Source: an uncultured Clostridia bacterium
GTDB lineage: Bacteria; Bacillota; Clostridia; TANB77; CAG-508
Direction: 5' to 3'
Length of the DNA stretch: 64,000 nt
NCBI GenBank assembly: GCA_934119935.1
Contig: CAKOSX010000002.1
Span: 186,001-250,000, forward strand
Both the position numbers and the translations under genes were made by a program. Shown here one piece after another: positions 1 through 7,940 of this stretch (the stretch's first letter is position 1; every line of letters begins with the position of its first letter). The notes under the pieces were generated by a model. That model made no database searches and was not told the origin of the DNA. It saw only the letters and a program-made list of their open reading frames with translations.

Positions 1-612
1 AAAAACGGAATAATGATAATGAAAGAGTTAGCAATGGGTGGAGTAATCCCTGTAATAAAGCACTTTCCAGGTCATGGTGCAACTAATAAGGACTCTCATT
101 TTTTCTTACCTGTGATAAATAAGAAAATAGGGGAATTGGAAGCAGATGATTTGATTCCATTTAAGAGGGCAATCGGTCAAGGGGCAGAAGCAATAATGGT
201 AGGACACTTGGTAATTAAAGATGTGGATAATAGAAATCCAGCATCGTTATCGAAAAAGGTGATAAATGAGTATTTAAGAGATAAGTATAAATATAATGGA
301 ATTATAATGACAGATGACTTCAAGATGAGAGCCATCAGCTTTAGATATGGCTATACGAGAGCTGCCGTGAAAGCTTTTGATGCAGGAGCAGATATAATAA
401 TGATTGGAACATCGTATCATACTGTAATTAAGGTTATAAAAAAGATTGAGAAAAATGTAAAGAGTAAAAAATTAAATACAGAAAAACTAGATAATAGTGT
501 TAAGAGAATAATGAAATTAAAGGAAAAATACGTTATTACAGATGAACCAGCTAATGGCTGTGATATAGAAGGAATAAATAAGCAGATAAATAGTATTAAT
601 GAAAAAATATAA
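1..612 (+). CDS. Glycoside hydrolase family 3 (NagZ-like beta-N-acetylhexosaminidase), 5' end cut by window edge
   Basis: The reading frame is open to the first base of the window, so the N-terminal part of the TIM barrel is missing. Two GH3/NagZ signatures are visible: KHFPGHG followed by a downstream DSH, and MTDDFKM, which in NagZ carries the catalytic aspartate, with the His of the KH..DSH loop as acid/base. Family members remove N-acetylglucosamine from muropeptides in cell-wall recycling. About 200 residues remain and end in a Lys-rich tail. sigK follows 84 nt downstream on the same strand. Substrate is inferred from the family. Confidence 0.85.
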   Translation, partial: KNGIMIMKELAMGGVIPVIKHFPGHGATNKDSHFFLPVINKKIGELEADDLIPFKRAIGQGAEAIMVGHLVIKDVDNRNPASLSKKVINEYLRDKYKYNGIIMTDDFKMRAISFRYGYTRAAVKAFDAGADIIMIGTSYHTVIKVIKKIEKNVKSKKLNTEKLDNSVKRIMKLKEKYVITDEPANGCDIEGINKQINSINEKI

Positions 613-696
613 ATTATAAATTTGAGAAAGTCCAGGCACTATACAACAAAAGCAAACATATATATGTGGTATAGTGAAAAAAATGGAGGTGCTTGT

Positions 697-1395
697 ATGC
701 TAACCATTTCGATGATGGGCTTTTTAAGTTTTTTAAAGACTGCAATTATTGTTGTAGGCTATATTTCAAATAATAATTTGTTTCCAGAACCTCTTACACA
801 AGACGAAGAGCAGGTTTATTTAAATAGATTAGCACAAGGGGATGAAGAGGCGAAGAACATACTAATAGAGAGAAATTTGAGACTCGTTGCACATGTGTGT
901 AAAAAATATGCGTCGACAAACGTCGAACAAGAGGACCTTATATCTATAGGGACAATAGGATTAATTAAAGGAATAAAAAGCTTTGATGTGAAAAAGGGGG
1001 CAAGATTGTCAACATATGTCTCAAGATGCATAGATAATGAGATTTTAATGTATTTGAGAAGTATAAAAAAGCAAGGAGCCGAGGTGTATCTTGAGGATGC
1101 AATTGGAAAAGACAAAGATGATAACACTGTGACTTTAAAAGAGGTTTTAGAAAATAACGAGAAAAACATTGAAGATGAAGTTGATTTGAAATTTAAGGTA
1201 AAGAGGCTGTATGAAAAGATAAAAGAGGTTTTAAAAGATAGAGAAAAATTGATAATTGAATTAAGATTTGGCTTGAATGGTGATAAACCTAAAACACAGA
1301 TACAAATTGCTGAGATGATGGGAATATCTAGAAGCTATGTATCTAGAATTGAAACTAAAGCGATAGGGAAACTCGCAAAAGAGTTTAAAGAGTAA
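697..1395 (+). CDS. sigK: RNA polymerase sporulation sigma factor SigK (intact, with pro-sequence)
   Basis: A 232-residue sigma-70 family protein. The hydrophobic start (FLSFLKTAIIVVGYISNN) followed by LFPEPLTQDEEQ matches a pro-SigK pro-sequence, which is normally cleaved at the forespore membrane. Region 2 (NLRLVAHVCKKY, EDLISIGTIGLIKGI, SFDVKKGARLSTYVSRCI) and a region 4 HTH (TQIQIAEMMGISRSYVSRIE) are complete. The start at 697 is chosen because a TGGAGGT Shine-Dalgarno lies 7 nt upstream; the longer open frame from 622 has no such site and would bury the pro-sequence. No skin-type interruption is present. SigK drives late mother-cell genes such as coat and cortex-lysis functions. Confidence 0.93.
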   Translation: MLTISMMGFLSFLKTAIIVVGYISNNNLFPEPLTQDEEQVYLNRLAQGDEEAKNILIERNLRLVAHVCKKYASTNVEQEDLISIGTIGLIKGIKSFDVKKGARLSTYVSRCIDNEILMYLRSIKKQGAEVYLEDAIGKDKDDNTVTLKEVLENNEKNIEDEVDLKFKVKRLYEKIKEVLKDREKLIIELRFGLNGDKPKTQIQIAEMMGISRSYVSRIETKAIGKLAKEFKE

Positions 1396-1452
1396 AATAT
1401 GAGAAAACGGCTGACAAAAAGCGACAAAAAAATACATAAAACGCAGAAATCA

Positions 1453-1481
1453 TTGCAATTTACGGCGAAGAGTGATATAAT
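1453..1481 (+). promoter_or_regulatory. Vegetative-type promoter of the chimeric protease gene
   Basis: TTGCAA (1453-1458), 17-bp spacer, TATAAT (1476-1481). The AAAGGAG ribosome binding site at 1501-1507 and ATG at 1516 follow. Confidence 0.6.
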
Positions 1482-1515
1482 GCTACTTGCAACTCAGTTG
1501 AAAGGAGTGTATACC

Positions 1516-3432
1516 ATGAGCATCAGATTGTCATCTGAAGTTAAGAGTCTTATCAAGGAAATGGTCTCTACAATCGGGGAATATGAATTGGAGATGCTTA
1601 ACTCGCTAGTACTTTTCAACGTACTCCTTATGAATCAGTTCTTTTCTGATTTGTGTGGGGCATCTTCGAAGTGTGAAGCTGAGCATATTATCGATTGTAG
1701 CGAAAAAATGATGGACAGTAAACAGTTCAATGAAGAAGAGGTGAAAACTGAAAAGGAAAAAACAATTTTTGATGCATGCTTAACGGAAGCGGAAGTGGAG
1801 AATCAACAAGAGATTCACTATTCGCAAAGCTTGGCTGATGTGTTCGCATATGCAGCCTTAATGGTTCAAGACGAGAAACGAACAGAAGTTACATGGGAAG
1901 ACATTGTAATTTCCTTTATGGAAAATATGTCTGATGAAATGAAGGAATTGTTAGGCTATTATGGAACAAATATCGCAGTATTAAAGGAGAACTTTGAGAG
2001 TGCGATTGCTGTGACAGAAAGCGAGACCTTCGTTATTCCCCCATCGTTACTTGGGTGCGTAAGAATCCTGAACCTGAAGTTTATGAACGGCGAACCTTCG
2101 GAAATCTTGGGACGAGACAAAGAATGCCAAGAAATTTGGCGGACAATGATGAAGAAAACCAAAAGAAATGTCATCCTTATTGGACGACCCGGCGTTGGCA
2201 AGTCTTCCATTGTTTACAAGATCACAAGTGACATTGTAAATGGCAAATGTCCTCAGCAGTTTAATGGTTATATTGTTCTTGAACTGGACGTTAATAATCT
2301 TATTGCAGGGACAACTCTGAGAGGCCAGGCGGAGGCAAGGTACGCAGATCTTACTAACCTGATTAATAAATATAACAATCTTATTTTGTTTATTGATGAG
2401 GTTCATATGATCATCGGCGCCGGTGCAGCATCTGGCGAGAAGCTTGACTTTTCCAATGCCTTGAAGCCTATTCTGGCAGGAGACAGAGCAATTGTTATCG
2501 GTGCAACAACCGATGAAGAATATGCTCAAACGTTCGGCATGGAAGGCGCTTTGAAGAGGCGGTTCCACAATGTTGTGGTCAAGGAGCCGAAAACAACGGA
2601 AGTTTACGACATGCTTAGGGAATCCATTAAGCAGTTGGAGGCTTTCCACGGAGTAAAAATTTCCAAGAAGATGGTCGAGATGATCATTTTCTATTCCTCG
2701 TGTTTCAACTATAACACGAGTAACCCTGACCGAACCAAGGACTTAATTGATCTTGCAATGGTCACTGCTAAAATGAATGGAAAAGAACGGGTCGACCGTG
2801 ATTGCATTATGAAAAACTTTGGAGCAAACTTCGAAGAATTTCATAAAATGCCCAAAGCCATGGTCCAGGAGACCGCATATCACGAGGTGGGACACTTTGT
2901 GGTTAGCCGTTTTTCTGGGCGACTGGTGGATGAGGTTACCACTGCAATTTCCATTATTCCTGCAGAGGGGTATTTGGGAGTGAATGCATTGGATGCAACC
3001 AACATTACTCCGAACACAGACCGGGGCTATTTCATTGATAAAATTGCTTCTCTTTTGGCTGGTAGAATTGCTGAGCAGATGTTCATGAAATCTACCAACA
3101 ATTCCGGTGCAAGCAATGACCTTGAAAGAGCAACAAAAATTGCTTATGACATGGTCGCAAGATATGGCATGACGAAGAGGATTGGTAACAACCAAATTTT
3201 CCTCAACGAAAAGCGGTATCAGATGCAAACGCCTGAAGTCACAACCAAAATCAACAAAGAAGTGCAGAATATCATTGAAGAAGCGCAAGCAAGAGCAACG
3301 CAGATTTTGCAAGACAACAGCGAGCTGGTGAGAGAGCTTGCAAGAGAACTCGAAAGCAAAGGACTGATGAGTAAGAAAGAATTGGATACAATTATCCAGA
3401 AACATCAAGAAAGTCAGACCGTAACAGTTTAA
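1516..3432 (+). CDS. Chimeric AAA+ protease: Clp-N-like region, ClpC-type AAA+ module, FtsH-type M41 peptidase
   Basis: 638 residues. Residues ~95-160 resemble the Clp N-terminal repeat region. Residues ~200-380 are a ClpA/B/C D1-like AAA+ module, with Walker A GRPGVGKSS near residue 223, Walker B LILFIDEVH, the ClpB-like GTTLRGQAEAR segment, and ALKRRF as arginine-finger region. Residues ~445-620 are an M41 peptidase: HEVGH from residue 456 (zinc ligands and catalytic Glu) and GASNDLERAT with the third ligand Asp near 535. FtsH normally couples M41 to its own AAA module and two transmembrane helices; no membrane segment is seen here, so a soluble ATP-dependent protease is inferred. Start at 1516 has AAAGGAG 8 nt upstream. 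GC is visibly higher than in neighbours, with its own promoter and terminator, suggesting acquisition. Substrates unknown. Confidence 0.88.
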   Translation: MSIRLSSEVKSLIKEMVSTIGEYELEMLNSLVLFNVLLMNQFFSDLCGASSKCEAEHIIDCSEKMMDSKQFNEEEVKTEKEKTIFDACLTEAEVENQQEIHYSQSLADVFAYAALMVQDEKRTEVTWEDIVISFMENMSDEMKELLGYYGTNIAVLKENFESAIAVTESETFVIPPSLLGCVRILNLKFMNGEPSEILGRDKECQEIWRTMMKKTKRNVILIGRPGVGKSSIVYKITSDIVNGKCPQQFNGYIVLELDVNNLIAGTTLRGQAEARYADLTNLINKYNNLILFIDEVHMIIGAGAASGEKLDFSNALKPILAGDRAIVIGATTDEEYAQTFGMEGALKRRFHNVVVKEPKTTEVYDMLRESIKQLEAFHGVKISKKMVEMIIFYSSCFNYNTSNPDRTKDLIDLAMVTAKMNGKERVDRDCIMKNFGANFEEFHKMPKAMVQETAYHEVGHFVVSRFSGRLVDEVTTAISIIPAEGYLGVNALDATNITPNTDRGYFIDKIASLLAGRIAEQMFMKSTNNSGASNDLERATKIAYDMVARYGMTKRIGNNQIFLNEKRYQMQTPEVTTKINKEVQNIIEEAQARATQILQDNSELVRELARELESKGLMSKKELDTIIQKHQESQTVTV

Positions 3433-3448
3433 ACACATGGTATAACGC

Positions 3449-3484
3449 AATGGCGGGGAATCTATCCCCGCCATTTGCTTTTCT
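3449..3484 (+). terminator. Intrinsic terminator of the chimeric protease gene
   Basis: A GC-rich stem (TGGCGGGGA pairing with TCCCCGCCA) is followed by a T-rich run, 16 nt after the stop codon. Confidence 0.85.
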
Positions 3485-3493
3485 TTTGAAAAA

Positions 3494-3546
3494 GTACAAT
3501 TCGGTACAATTTTGGTACAATTTGGGGACGGAGAAAAAAATGTACA
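3494..3546 (+). repeat. REP1 copy a (GGGGACGGAG family)
   Basis: Three GTACAATT-type units lead into GGGGACGGAGAAAA and end in TGTACA. The element is bounded by GTACA/TGTAC inverted ends. With the opposite-facing copy at 3690 it brackets the structured element at 3569-3677. Confidence 0.85.
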
Positions 3547-3568
3547 AAATTAAAGAATAATAAATAAT

Positions 3569-3677
3569 AAACTAATTCATATTTTTAAAATGAAACCAGC
3601 AGCGTGCCTTTCGAGGAGCACGTTTGGAGTGCCGAACAAGAGCAACGAGTTGAGGGTTTAAAAATATGAATTAGTTT
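3569..3677. ncRNA. Structured repeat element, copy 1 of 3
   Basis: A perfect 21-bp inverted repeat (3569-3589 with 3657-3677) encloses a 67-nt core. The core holds CGTGCCT...AGGAGCACG, able to form a nested hairpin, then GGAGTGCCGAACAAGAGCAAC. The core is shared with copies at 13913 and 42522, while the outer stems differ in sequence yet remain self-complementary. Whether it acts as RNA or as DNA hairpin is unknown; no Rfam family is recognised by eye. Confidence 0.55.
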
Positions 3678-3689
3678 GGTGTTAAAAAG

Positions 3690-3732
3690 TGTACAATTTT
3701 TTCTCCGTCCCCGGATTGTACAGGATTGTACA
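3690..3732 (-). repeat. REP1 copy b, inverted relative to copy a
   Basis: TGTACAATTTTTTCTCCGTC followed by CCCGG and TTGTACA; mirror image of copy a across the structured element. Confidence 0.85.
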
Positions 3733-3819
3733 AAAGATGATGAAAAAAGTTGAAAAAAATTGAATAATGAAGTATAATATTATTCGACACATTCAATGAT
3801 ATTAAAATAGGGGAGTATT

Positions 3820-4656
3820 ATGATAAATATACTTTTTTGTGGTAATTATAAAGTGTTCGATGGAGCACTAACTGAATTGATATCTATCACTAACAAGACG
3901 AATGAAACGATAAATTGTTATATATATACGATGGATGTTTCTAGAATTAGTCCTGATTTTATCGCTATAACAGATAGACAGATTGATTTTTTAAATAAAG
4001 TGGTTAAGTCAAAGAATTCAAAAAATAAAGTTACTAAAATAGATGTTACAGATATATATGAAAGAGAGTTTGGTCATGGCAAAAATGAGAACGCATATTG
4101 TACGCCTTATACGCTTTTGAGGCTATTTGCTGATATTGTGCCTAATATGCCAGAAAAACTTCTTTATTTAGATATAGACATGATGGTTGCAAAAGATATA
4201 TCTGAATTATATAATACAGATATTGAAAATTATGAATATGCCGCTGTTAAAGAAAAGTATGGTTCGAAAATAATTAGACCAGATTATATAAATGCTGGAA
4301 TGTTATTAATGAACTTAAATAAGATTAAAGAGACTGGATTGCTAAAAAAAGCAAGAGAATTGATAAAAAAGAGAAAATTACCATTTGCGGATCAAGATGC
4401 AGTGTTTTGGAGTACTACAAGTAAGCTACTTTTACCAAGAAAGTTTAATGAGCAAGCAAGCTTTGGAAGAAAAGACACAGTAATATGCCATTTCTGTAAA
4501 AGGCTTATGTATAAGCCTTTTCCACACACGGAAAACTTTAAGCAATGGCAAATTGAAGGAATTCATAAAGAACTAAAATGCTTTAGATTTGATGATGACC
4601 TAAACGAATATCTAGAATGGAAAAAGAGATTTGAGCTGGAGGAAATTAAACAATGA
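3820..4656 (+). CDS. Glycosyltransferase family 8
   Basis: 278 residues with a GT-A fold pattern. The DxD metal/nucleotide-sugar motif is DID at 118-120 in LYLDIDMMVAKDISELYNTD, followed by INAGMLLMNLNKI and DQDAVFW, all typical of retaining GT8 glucosyl/galactosyltransferases. The start has GGGGAG just upstream. The stop overlaps the start of the second GT8 gene by ATGA, so the two are translationally coupled and probably act on one glycan or glycolipid. Donor and acceptor cannot be told from sequence. Confidence 0.88.
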   Translation: MINILFCGNYKVFDGALTELISITNKTNETINCYIYTMDVSRISPDFIAITDRQIDFLNKVVKSKNSKNKVTKIDVTDIYEREFGHGKNENAYCTPYTLLRLFADIVPNMPEKLLYLDIDMMVAKDISELYNTDIENYEYAAVKEKYGSKIIRPDYINAGMLLMNLNKIKETGLLKKARELIKKRKLPFADQDAVFWSTTSKLLLPRKFNEQASFGRKDTVICHFCKRLMYKPFPHTENFKQWQIEGIHKELKCFRFDDDLNEYLEWKKRFELEEIKQ

Positions 4657-5573
4657 ATAATAAGAATGTAGTACCAATATTTATGGCGGTTGATGATGGG
4701 TATATTCCTTTTCTTGGGGTAGCATTAAAATCTGTTATAGAGAATTCATCAAAGGAAAATAAATATGAAATAAAAATATTATATACAAAGGTATCGGAAG
4801 AAAATAAAAACAAAATAAAAGCATATGAAACAGAAAATGTTAGCATAGAATTTGTAGACTTAAGTTCTAAATTACATGAGATTGAGGATAAATTATACAC
4901 ACGTAACTATTTCTCAAATACAACATATTTTAGATTGTTTATACCAGAACTTTATCCAGAGTATGATAAAGCGGTTTATATAGACAGTGATACTGTAACT
5001 TTAGCAGATATTGCAGAATTATATAATACAGATATGGGAGATAACCTAATTGCGGGAATTCCAGACGGTGCAGTTCAAGCAGTACCTGTATTTCAAGAGT
5101 ATGTTGAAAAAGTTGTTGGGGTAATAGATTATAATAACTACTTCAATGCTGGAATAATTGTAATGAACTTAAAAGCCCTAAGAGAATACAAATTTCAAGA
5201 AAAATTCCTATATATGTTAGGAAAAATCAAATTTGAAGTTGCACAAGATCAAGATTATATGAATAGATTGTGCAAAGGAAGGGTAAAATTATTAGGCTTT
5301 GAGTGGAATAGAATGCCGGCAATGGGAAAACAAGAAGGAGAGTTAAAGTTAATACATTATAACTTGGGATGCAAGCCATGGTACTTTGACGATGTATTAT
5401 ATCAAGAGTACTTCTGGAAATATGCAAAAGAAACAGAATTCTATGATGAAATAAGAGCTATGAAGACCAAATATACAGAAGCAGATAAAGAAAAGGATGA
5501 TGCAAATAGTTCAAAACTTATAGAATTAGCTAAATTAGAAGCTGATTGTGTCGGCGATGATAGAAGAAAATAG
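4653..5573 (+). CDS. Glycosyltransferase family 8 (second copy)
   Basis: 306 residues. N-terminal IPIFMAVDDGYIPFLGVAL-type start, DSD at 111-113 in VYIDSDTVTLADIAELYNTD, FNAGIIVMNLKAL, DQDYMN and the late HYNLGCKPW patch characterise GT8. It overlaps the upstream GT8 by 4 nt and is followed 12 nt later by a PlsC-like acyltransferase, which suggests assembly of a glycosylated, acylated envelope lipid (inference). Confidence 0.9.
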   Translation: MNNKNVVPIFMAVDDGYIPFLGVALKSVIENSSKENKYEIKILYTKVSEENKNKIKAYETENVSIEFVDLSSKLHEIEDKLYTRNYFSNTTYFRLFIPELYPEYDKAVYIDSDTVTLADIAELYNTDMGDNLIAGIPDGAVQAVPVFQEYVEKVVGVIDYNNYFNAGIIVMNLKALREYKFQEKFLYMLGKIKFEVAQDQDYMNRLCKGRVKLLGFEWNRMPAMGKQEGELKLIHYNLGCKPWYFDDVLYQEYFWKYAKETEFYDEIRAMKTKYTEADKEKDDANSSKLIELAKLEADCVGDDRRK

Positions 5574-5585
5574 GAGATAGTTTTA

Positions 5586-6773
5586 ATGGATACAAGAAAA
5601 TTGTTATCAATTTCGAAGAAGGCGAGACAAGAAAGAAAACAGGAAAGAGAAAAAAAGAGGCAAGAAAGATTACAAAAAATAGAAAATGAAGAATTAATAG
5701 TTGAAGAAATGTTAAAAAATCAACCAATAAAAGTAAAAGAGAAGCAAGAGAATGAAAGTAGATCAGAAAGTAATGATGTGAAAATTGAGAAAGCTACAGA
5801 TAGGCTTGAAGTTTTAAAAAAGATAGAAGAATATGAAAAAGAAGGTAAGTTCGATGTAGATGTTGAAGACGATCCACCAACAATAGTATTGACACCTGAA
5901 AACATTGACTATCTTAGAGAAAAAATGACAAGTAAAATAAAAAGAATATTTGCAAATGAAATGGGAGAAAGATTTCTAGATAACTTACTAAAAAACAACA
6001 AACTAATAATAAAACAAGTAAATGGATTAGAAAACATGAACAAAGTAAAAACAGGAGCATTAATAACTTGCAATCACTTCAATCCGTTTGATTGTTTTAC
6101 CGTAGAAAAAGTATTTAGAATGTCTGAAAATGCAAAAGATAAAAGATTATATAAAGTAATAAGAGAAGGAAATTATACAAACTTTCCAGGACTATACGGT
6201 TTTTTCTTTAGAAATTGCGACACATTACCACTAAGTTCAAACAAGAGAACGATGGTAAATTTCATGAAGGCTGTAGATACAATATTACAAAAGGGAGATT
6301 ATATATTAATCTATCCAGAACAAAGTATGTGGTGGAACTATAGAAAACCAAAGCCACTAAAAAACGGTGCATTTAAGCTGGCAGCAAGAAATAACGTACC
6401 AGTAATCCCAATATTCATAACAATGGAAGACAGCAAACTTATAGGAGAAGACGGATTCAATATACAAGAATACACAATAAACGTGGAAGAACCAATATAT
6501 CCAGACGAAAAATTATCAGAAAAAGAAAACACAGAAGTAATGAAACAGAAAAACTTCGAAGTATGGAAAAATGTATATGAGAGATTCTATGGAATTCCAT
6601 TGAAATACACGTGTGAACAAAATGTACAATCCGGTACAATCCGGGGACGGTACAATCCGGGGACGGAGAAGAAAATGTACAATAATATAATCCGTGCAAT
6701 CAGGGAAAAAGTCAAAAACGATACGATCCGGGGATGGAGAAAAAACGTACATTATCAAATGTTAACGTATTAA
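5586..6773 (+). CDS. PlsC-like acyltransferase with REP1-derived C-terminus
   Basis: 395 residues. A Lys/Arg/Glu-rich N-terminal region (~1-110, likely charged helix) precedes a lysophosphatidate-acyltransferase-type domain: HX4D motif HFNPFD at 164-169 and YPEQSMWW as the substrate-binding motif. Such enzymes transfer acyl chains to glycerolipids at the membrane. From about residue 346 the frame runs into a REP1 array (6623-6751), so the last ~49 residues (SGTIRGR..., KKMYNNIIRAIREK...) are repeat-encoded and the original stop is lost. Start follows AGGAG; GT8 gene 12 nt upstream, second PlsC-like gene 70 nt downstream. Confidence 0.85.
   Translation: MDTRKLLSISKKARQERKQEREKKRQERLQKIENEELIVEEMLKNQPIKVKEKQENESRSESNDVKIEKATDRLEVLKKIEEYEKEGKFDVDVEDDPPTIVLTPENIDYLREKMTSKIKRIFANEMGERFLDNLLKNNKLIIKQVNGLENMNKVKTGALITCNHFNPFDCFTVEKVFRMSENAKDKRLYKVIREGNYTNFPGLYGFFFRNCDTLPLSSNKRTMVNFMKAVDTILQKGDYILIYPEQSMWWNYRKPKPLKNGAFKLAARNNVPVIPIFITMEDSKLIGEDGFNIQEYTINVEEPIYPDEKLSEKENTEVMKQKNFEVWKNVYERFYGIPLKYTCEQNVQSGTIRGRYNPGTEKKMYNNIIRAIREKVKNDTIRGWRKNVHYQMLTY
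6623..6751 (+). repeat. REP1 array c, inside the 3' end of the first acyltransferase gene
   Basis: Tandem CAATCCGG/GGACGG units, a complete GGGGACGGAGAAG...ATGTAC copy, a ~50-nt spacer and a degenerate GGGGATGGAGAAAA copy ending in CGTAC. The spacer and second copy recur at 7648-7735, so the pair behaves as a composite unit. Confidence 0.85.
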
Positions 6774-6792
6774 TAAATAAAAAACGATAAAT

Positions 6793-6826
6793 AAAAACTG
6801 TGGAGCCATACTTCACAGTTTTTTGA
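6793..6826 (+). terminator. Likely terminator between the acyltransferase genes
   Basis: AAACTGTG pairs with CACAGTTT, followed by TTTT. It lies just ahead of the next gene's ribosome binding site. Confidence 0.6.
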
Positions 6827-6843
6827 AAAAGGAGAAAACAGCA

Positions 6844-7668
6844 ATGGAGAAAAAAACGCTATATTATAGTGATGAATTAAACGATGAACTTGCTCCATCG
6901 ACTTTGAAACCAAGGATAATAGATGAAAACTTTAGGTATAAGAAAAGCTTTATTTGGGATGTTTGCTCGTTAATACTGCAAAACATATTGAGTATGCCGA
7001 TAAAGTTGGGGTATCTAGAAATAAAGTTTAAGCACAAGTTTGTTGGAAAAGAAAAATTAAGAGAATGCAAAAAGCAAGGATATTTTATATATGCAAATCA
7101 TACACAGCCATTTGCAGACACATTTATACCAAGTGTTGCAGACTATCCTAAAAGAAACTTTCTAATAGTGAATCCAGTAAATATTTCTCTAAAAGGGACA
7201 GGTACATTGGTAGAAATGTTGGGGGCAATTCCAATTCCGTCAGACATAAAAGCTATGAAAAATTTTCTAGAAATAATAGAAGAAAAAATAAAAAATAAAA
7301 ATTCAATAACAATATATCCAGAAGCTCACATCTGGCCATACTACACAAAAATAAGGCCTTTCAAGGCAGTATCTTTCAAGTATCCAGTAAAGTTAAATGC
7401 CCCAGCATACTGCATAACAAATACCTATCAAAGTTATGAAAAAAATAAAGAAAAAATACAGTTAGTATCATATGTAGACGGACCATTTTATCCAAACGAA
7501 GAACTCTCAATAAAAGAAAGGCAACAAGACTTAAGAGATAGAGTATACAATAAAATGGTAGAAAGAAGCAAAAATAGCAATATAGAACATATTAAATACG
7601 TGAAAATTGAAAAAACAGATTCATCCGGTACAAAACGGGGACGGAGGAAAAAATGTACAATAATATAA
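6844..7668 (+). CDS. PlsC-like acyltransferase (second), REP1-derived tail
   Basis: 274 residues, with ATG at 6844 chosen because AAAGGAG lies about 9 nt upstream. It has the acyltransferase layout: hydrophobic segment near 40-60, NHTQPFAD at 85-92, IYPEAHIWPY as the substrate motif, and FKYPVKLNAPAY. The His-to-Asp spacing is five residues (H86, D92) rather than the usual four. The last ~14 residues (SSGTKRGRRKKCTII) are encoded by REP1 array d. Probably acts with the upstream GT8/PlsC genes in making an envelope lipid (inference). Confidence 0.82.
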   Translation: MEKKTLYYSDELNDELAPSTLKPRIIDENFRYKKSFIWDVCSLILQNILSMPIKLGYLEIKFKHKFVGKEKLRECKKQGYFIYANHTQPFADTFIPSVADYPKRNFLIVNPVNISLKGTGTLVEMLGAIPIPSDIKAMKNFLEIIEEKIKNKNSITIYPEAHIWPYYTKIRPFKAVSFKYPVKLNAPAYCITNTYQSYEKNKEKIQLVSYVDGPFYPNEELSIKERQQDLRDRVYNKMVERSKNSNIEHIKYVKIEKTDSSGTKRGRRKKCTII

Positions 7669-7750
7669 TCCGGGCAATCAGGGAAAAAATCAGAAACGAT
7701 ACAATTCCGTGACGGAGAAAAAATTGTACAATAACATGTAACTTGTACAA
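7628..7750 (+). repeat. REP1 array d, overlapping the end of the second acyltransferase gene
   Basis: ACGGGGACGGAGGAAAAAATG copy, the same ~50-nt spacer as array c, then a degenerate GTGACGGAGAAAA...TTGTACA copy and a further TTGTACA. Confidence 0.85.
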
Positions 7751-7765
7751 TTTATAAATTAAGAT

Positions 7766-7811
7766 AAAAGGCATATAAAGCAGAAAAATGCTAATTATAT
7801 GTCTTTTATTT
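7766..7811 (+). terminator. Intrinsic terminator after the acyltransferase cluster
   Basis: AAAAGGCATATAA (7766-7778) pairs with TTATATGTCTTTT (7795-7807) and is followed by ATTTG. Confidence 0.7.
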
Positions 7812-7875
7812 GTTCTTTATGAAATTTATAATAGAAAAAAGACGATGAATAATATTTCAAAAATATGAATGTGTA

Positions 7876-7904
7876 TTGAAAAAATAGGATATACGGACTA
7901 TAAT
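7876..7904 (+). promoter_or_regulatory. Promoter of the RAYT gene
   Basis: TTGAAA (7876-7881), 17-bp spacer, TATAAT (7899-7904). An AAAGGA ribosome binding site follows at 7926-7931. Confidence 0.65.
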
Positions 7905-7940
7905 TACAGGCAAAATATTAATTAGAAAGGATGATGTAAA

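Noticed and set aside
697..1395. skin-type element interrupting sigK
   Set aside because: The reading frame is continuous with all sigma regions.
2047..2649. Long minus-strand ORFs opposite the chimeric protease
   Set aside because: They mirror a gene with clear protease and ATPase motifs and lack start signals.
6623..6700. Short tandem repeats resembling a CRISPR or minisatellite
   Set aside because: The units are REP1 fragments of unequal length without unique spacers, and no cas gene is present.
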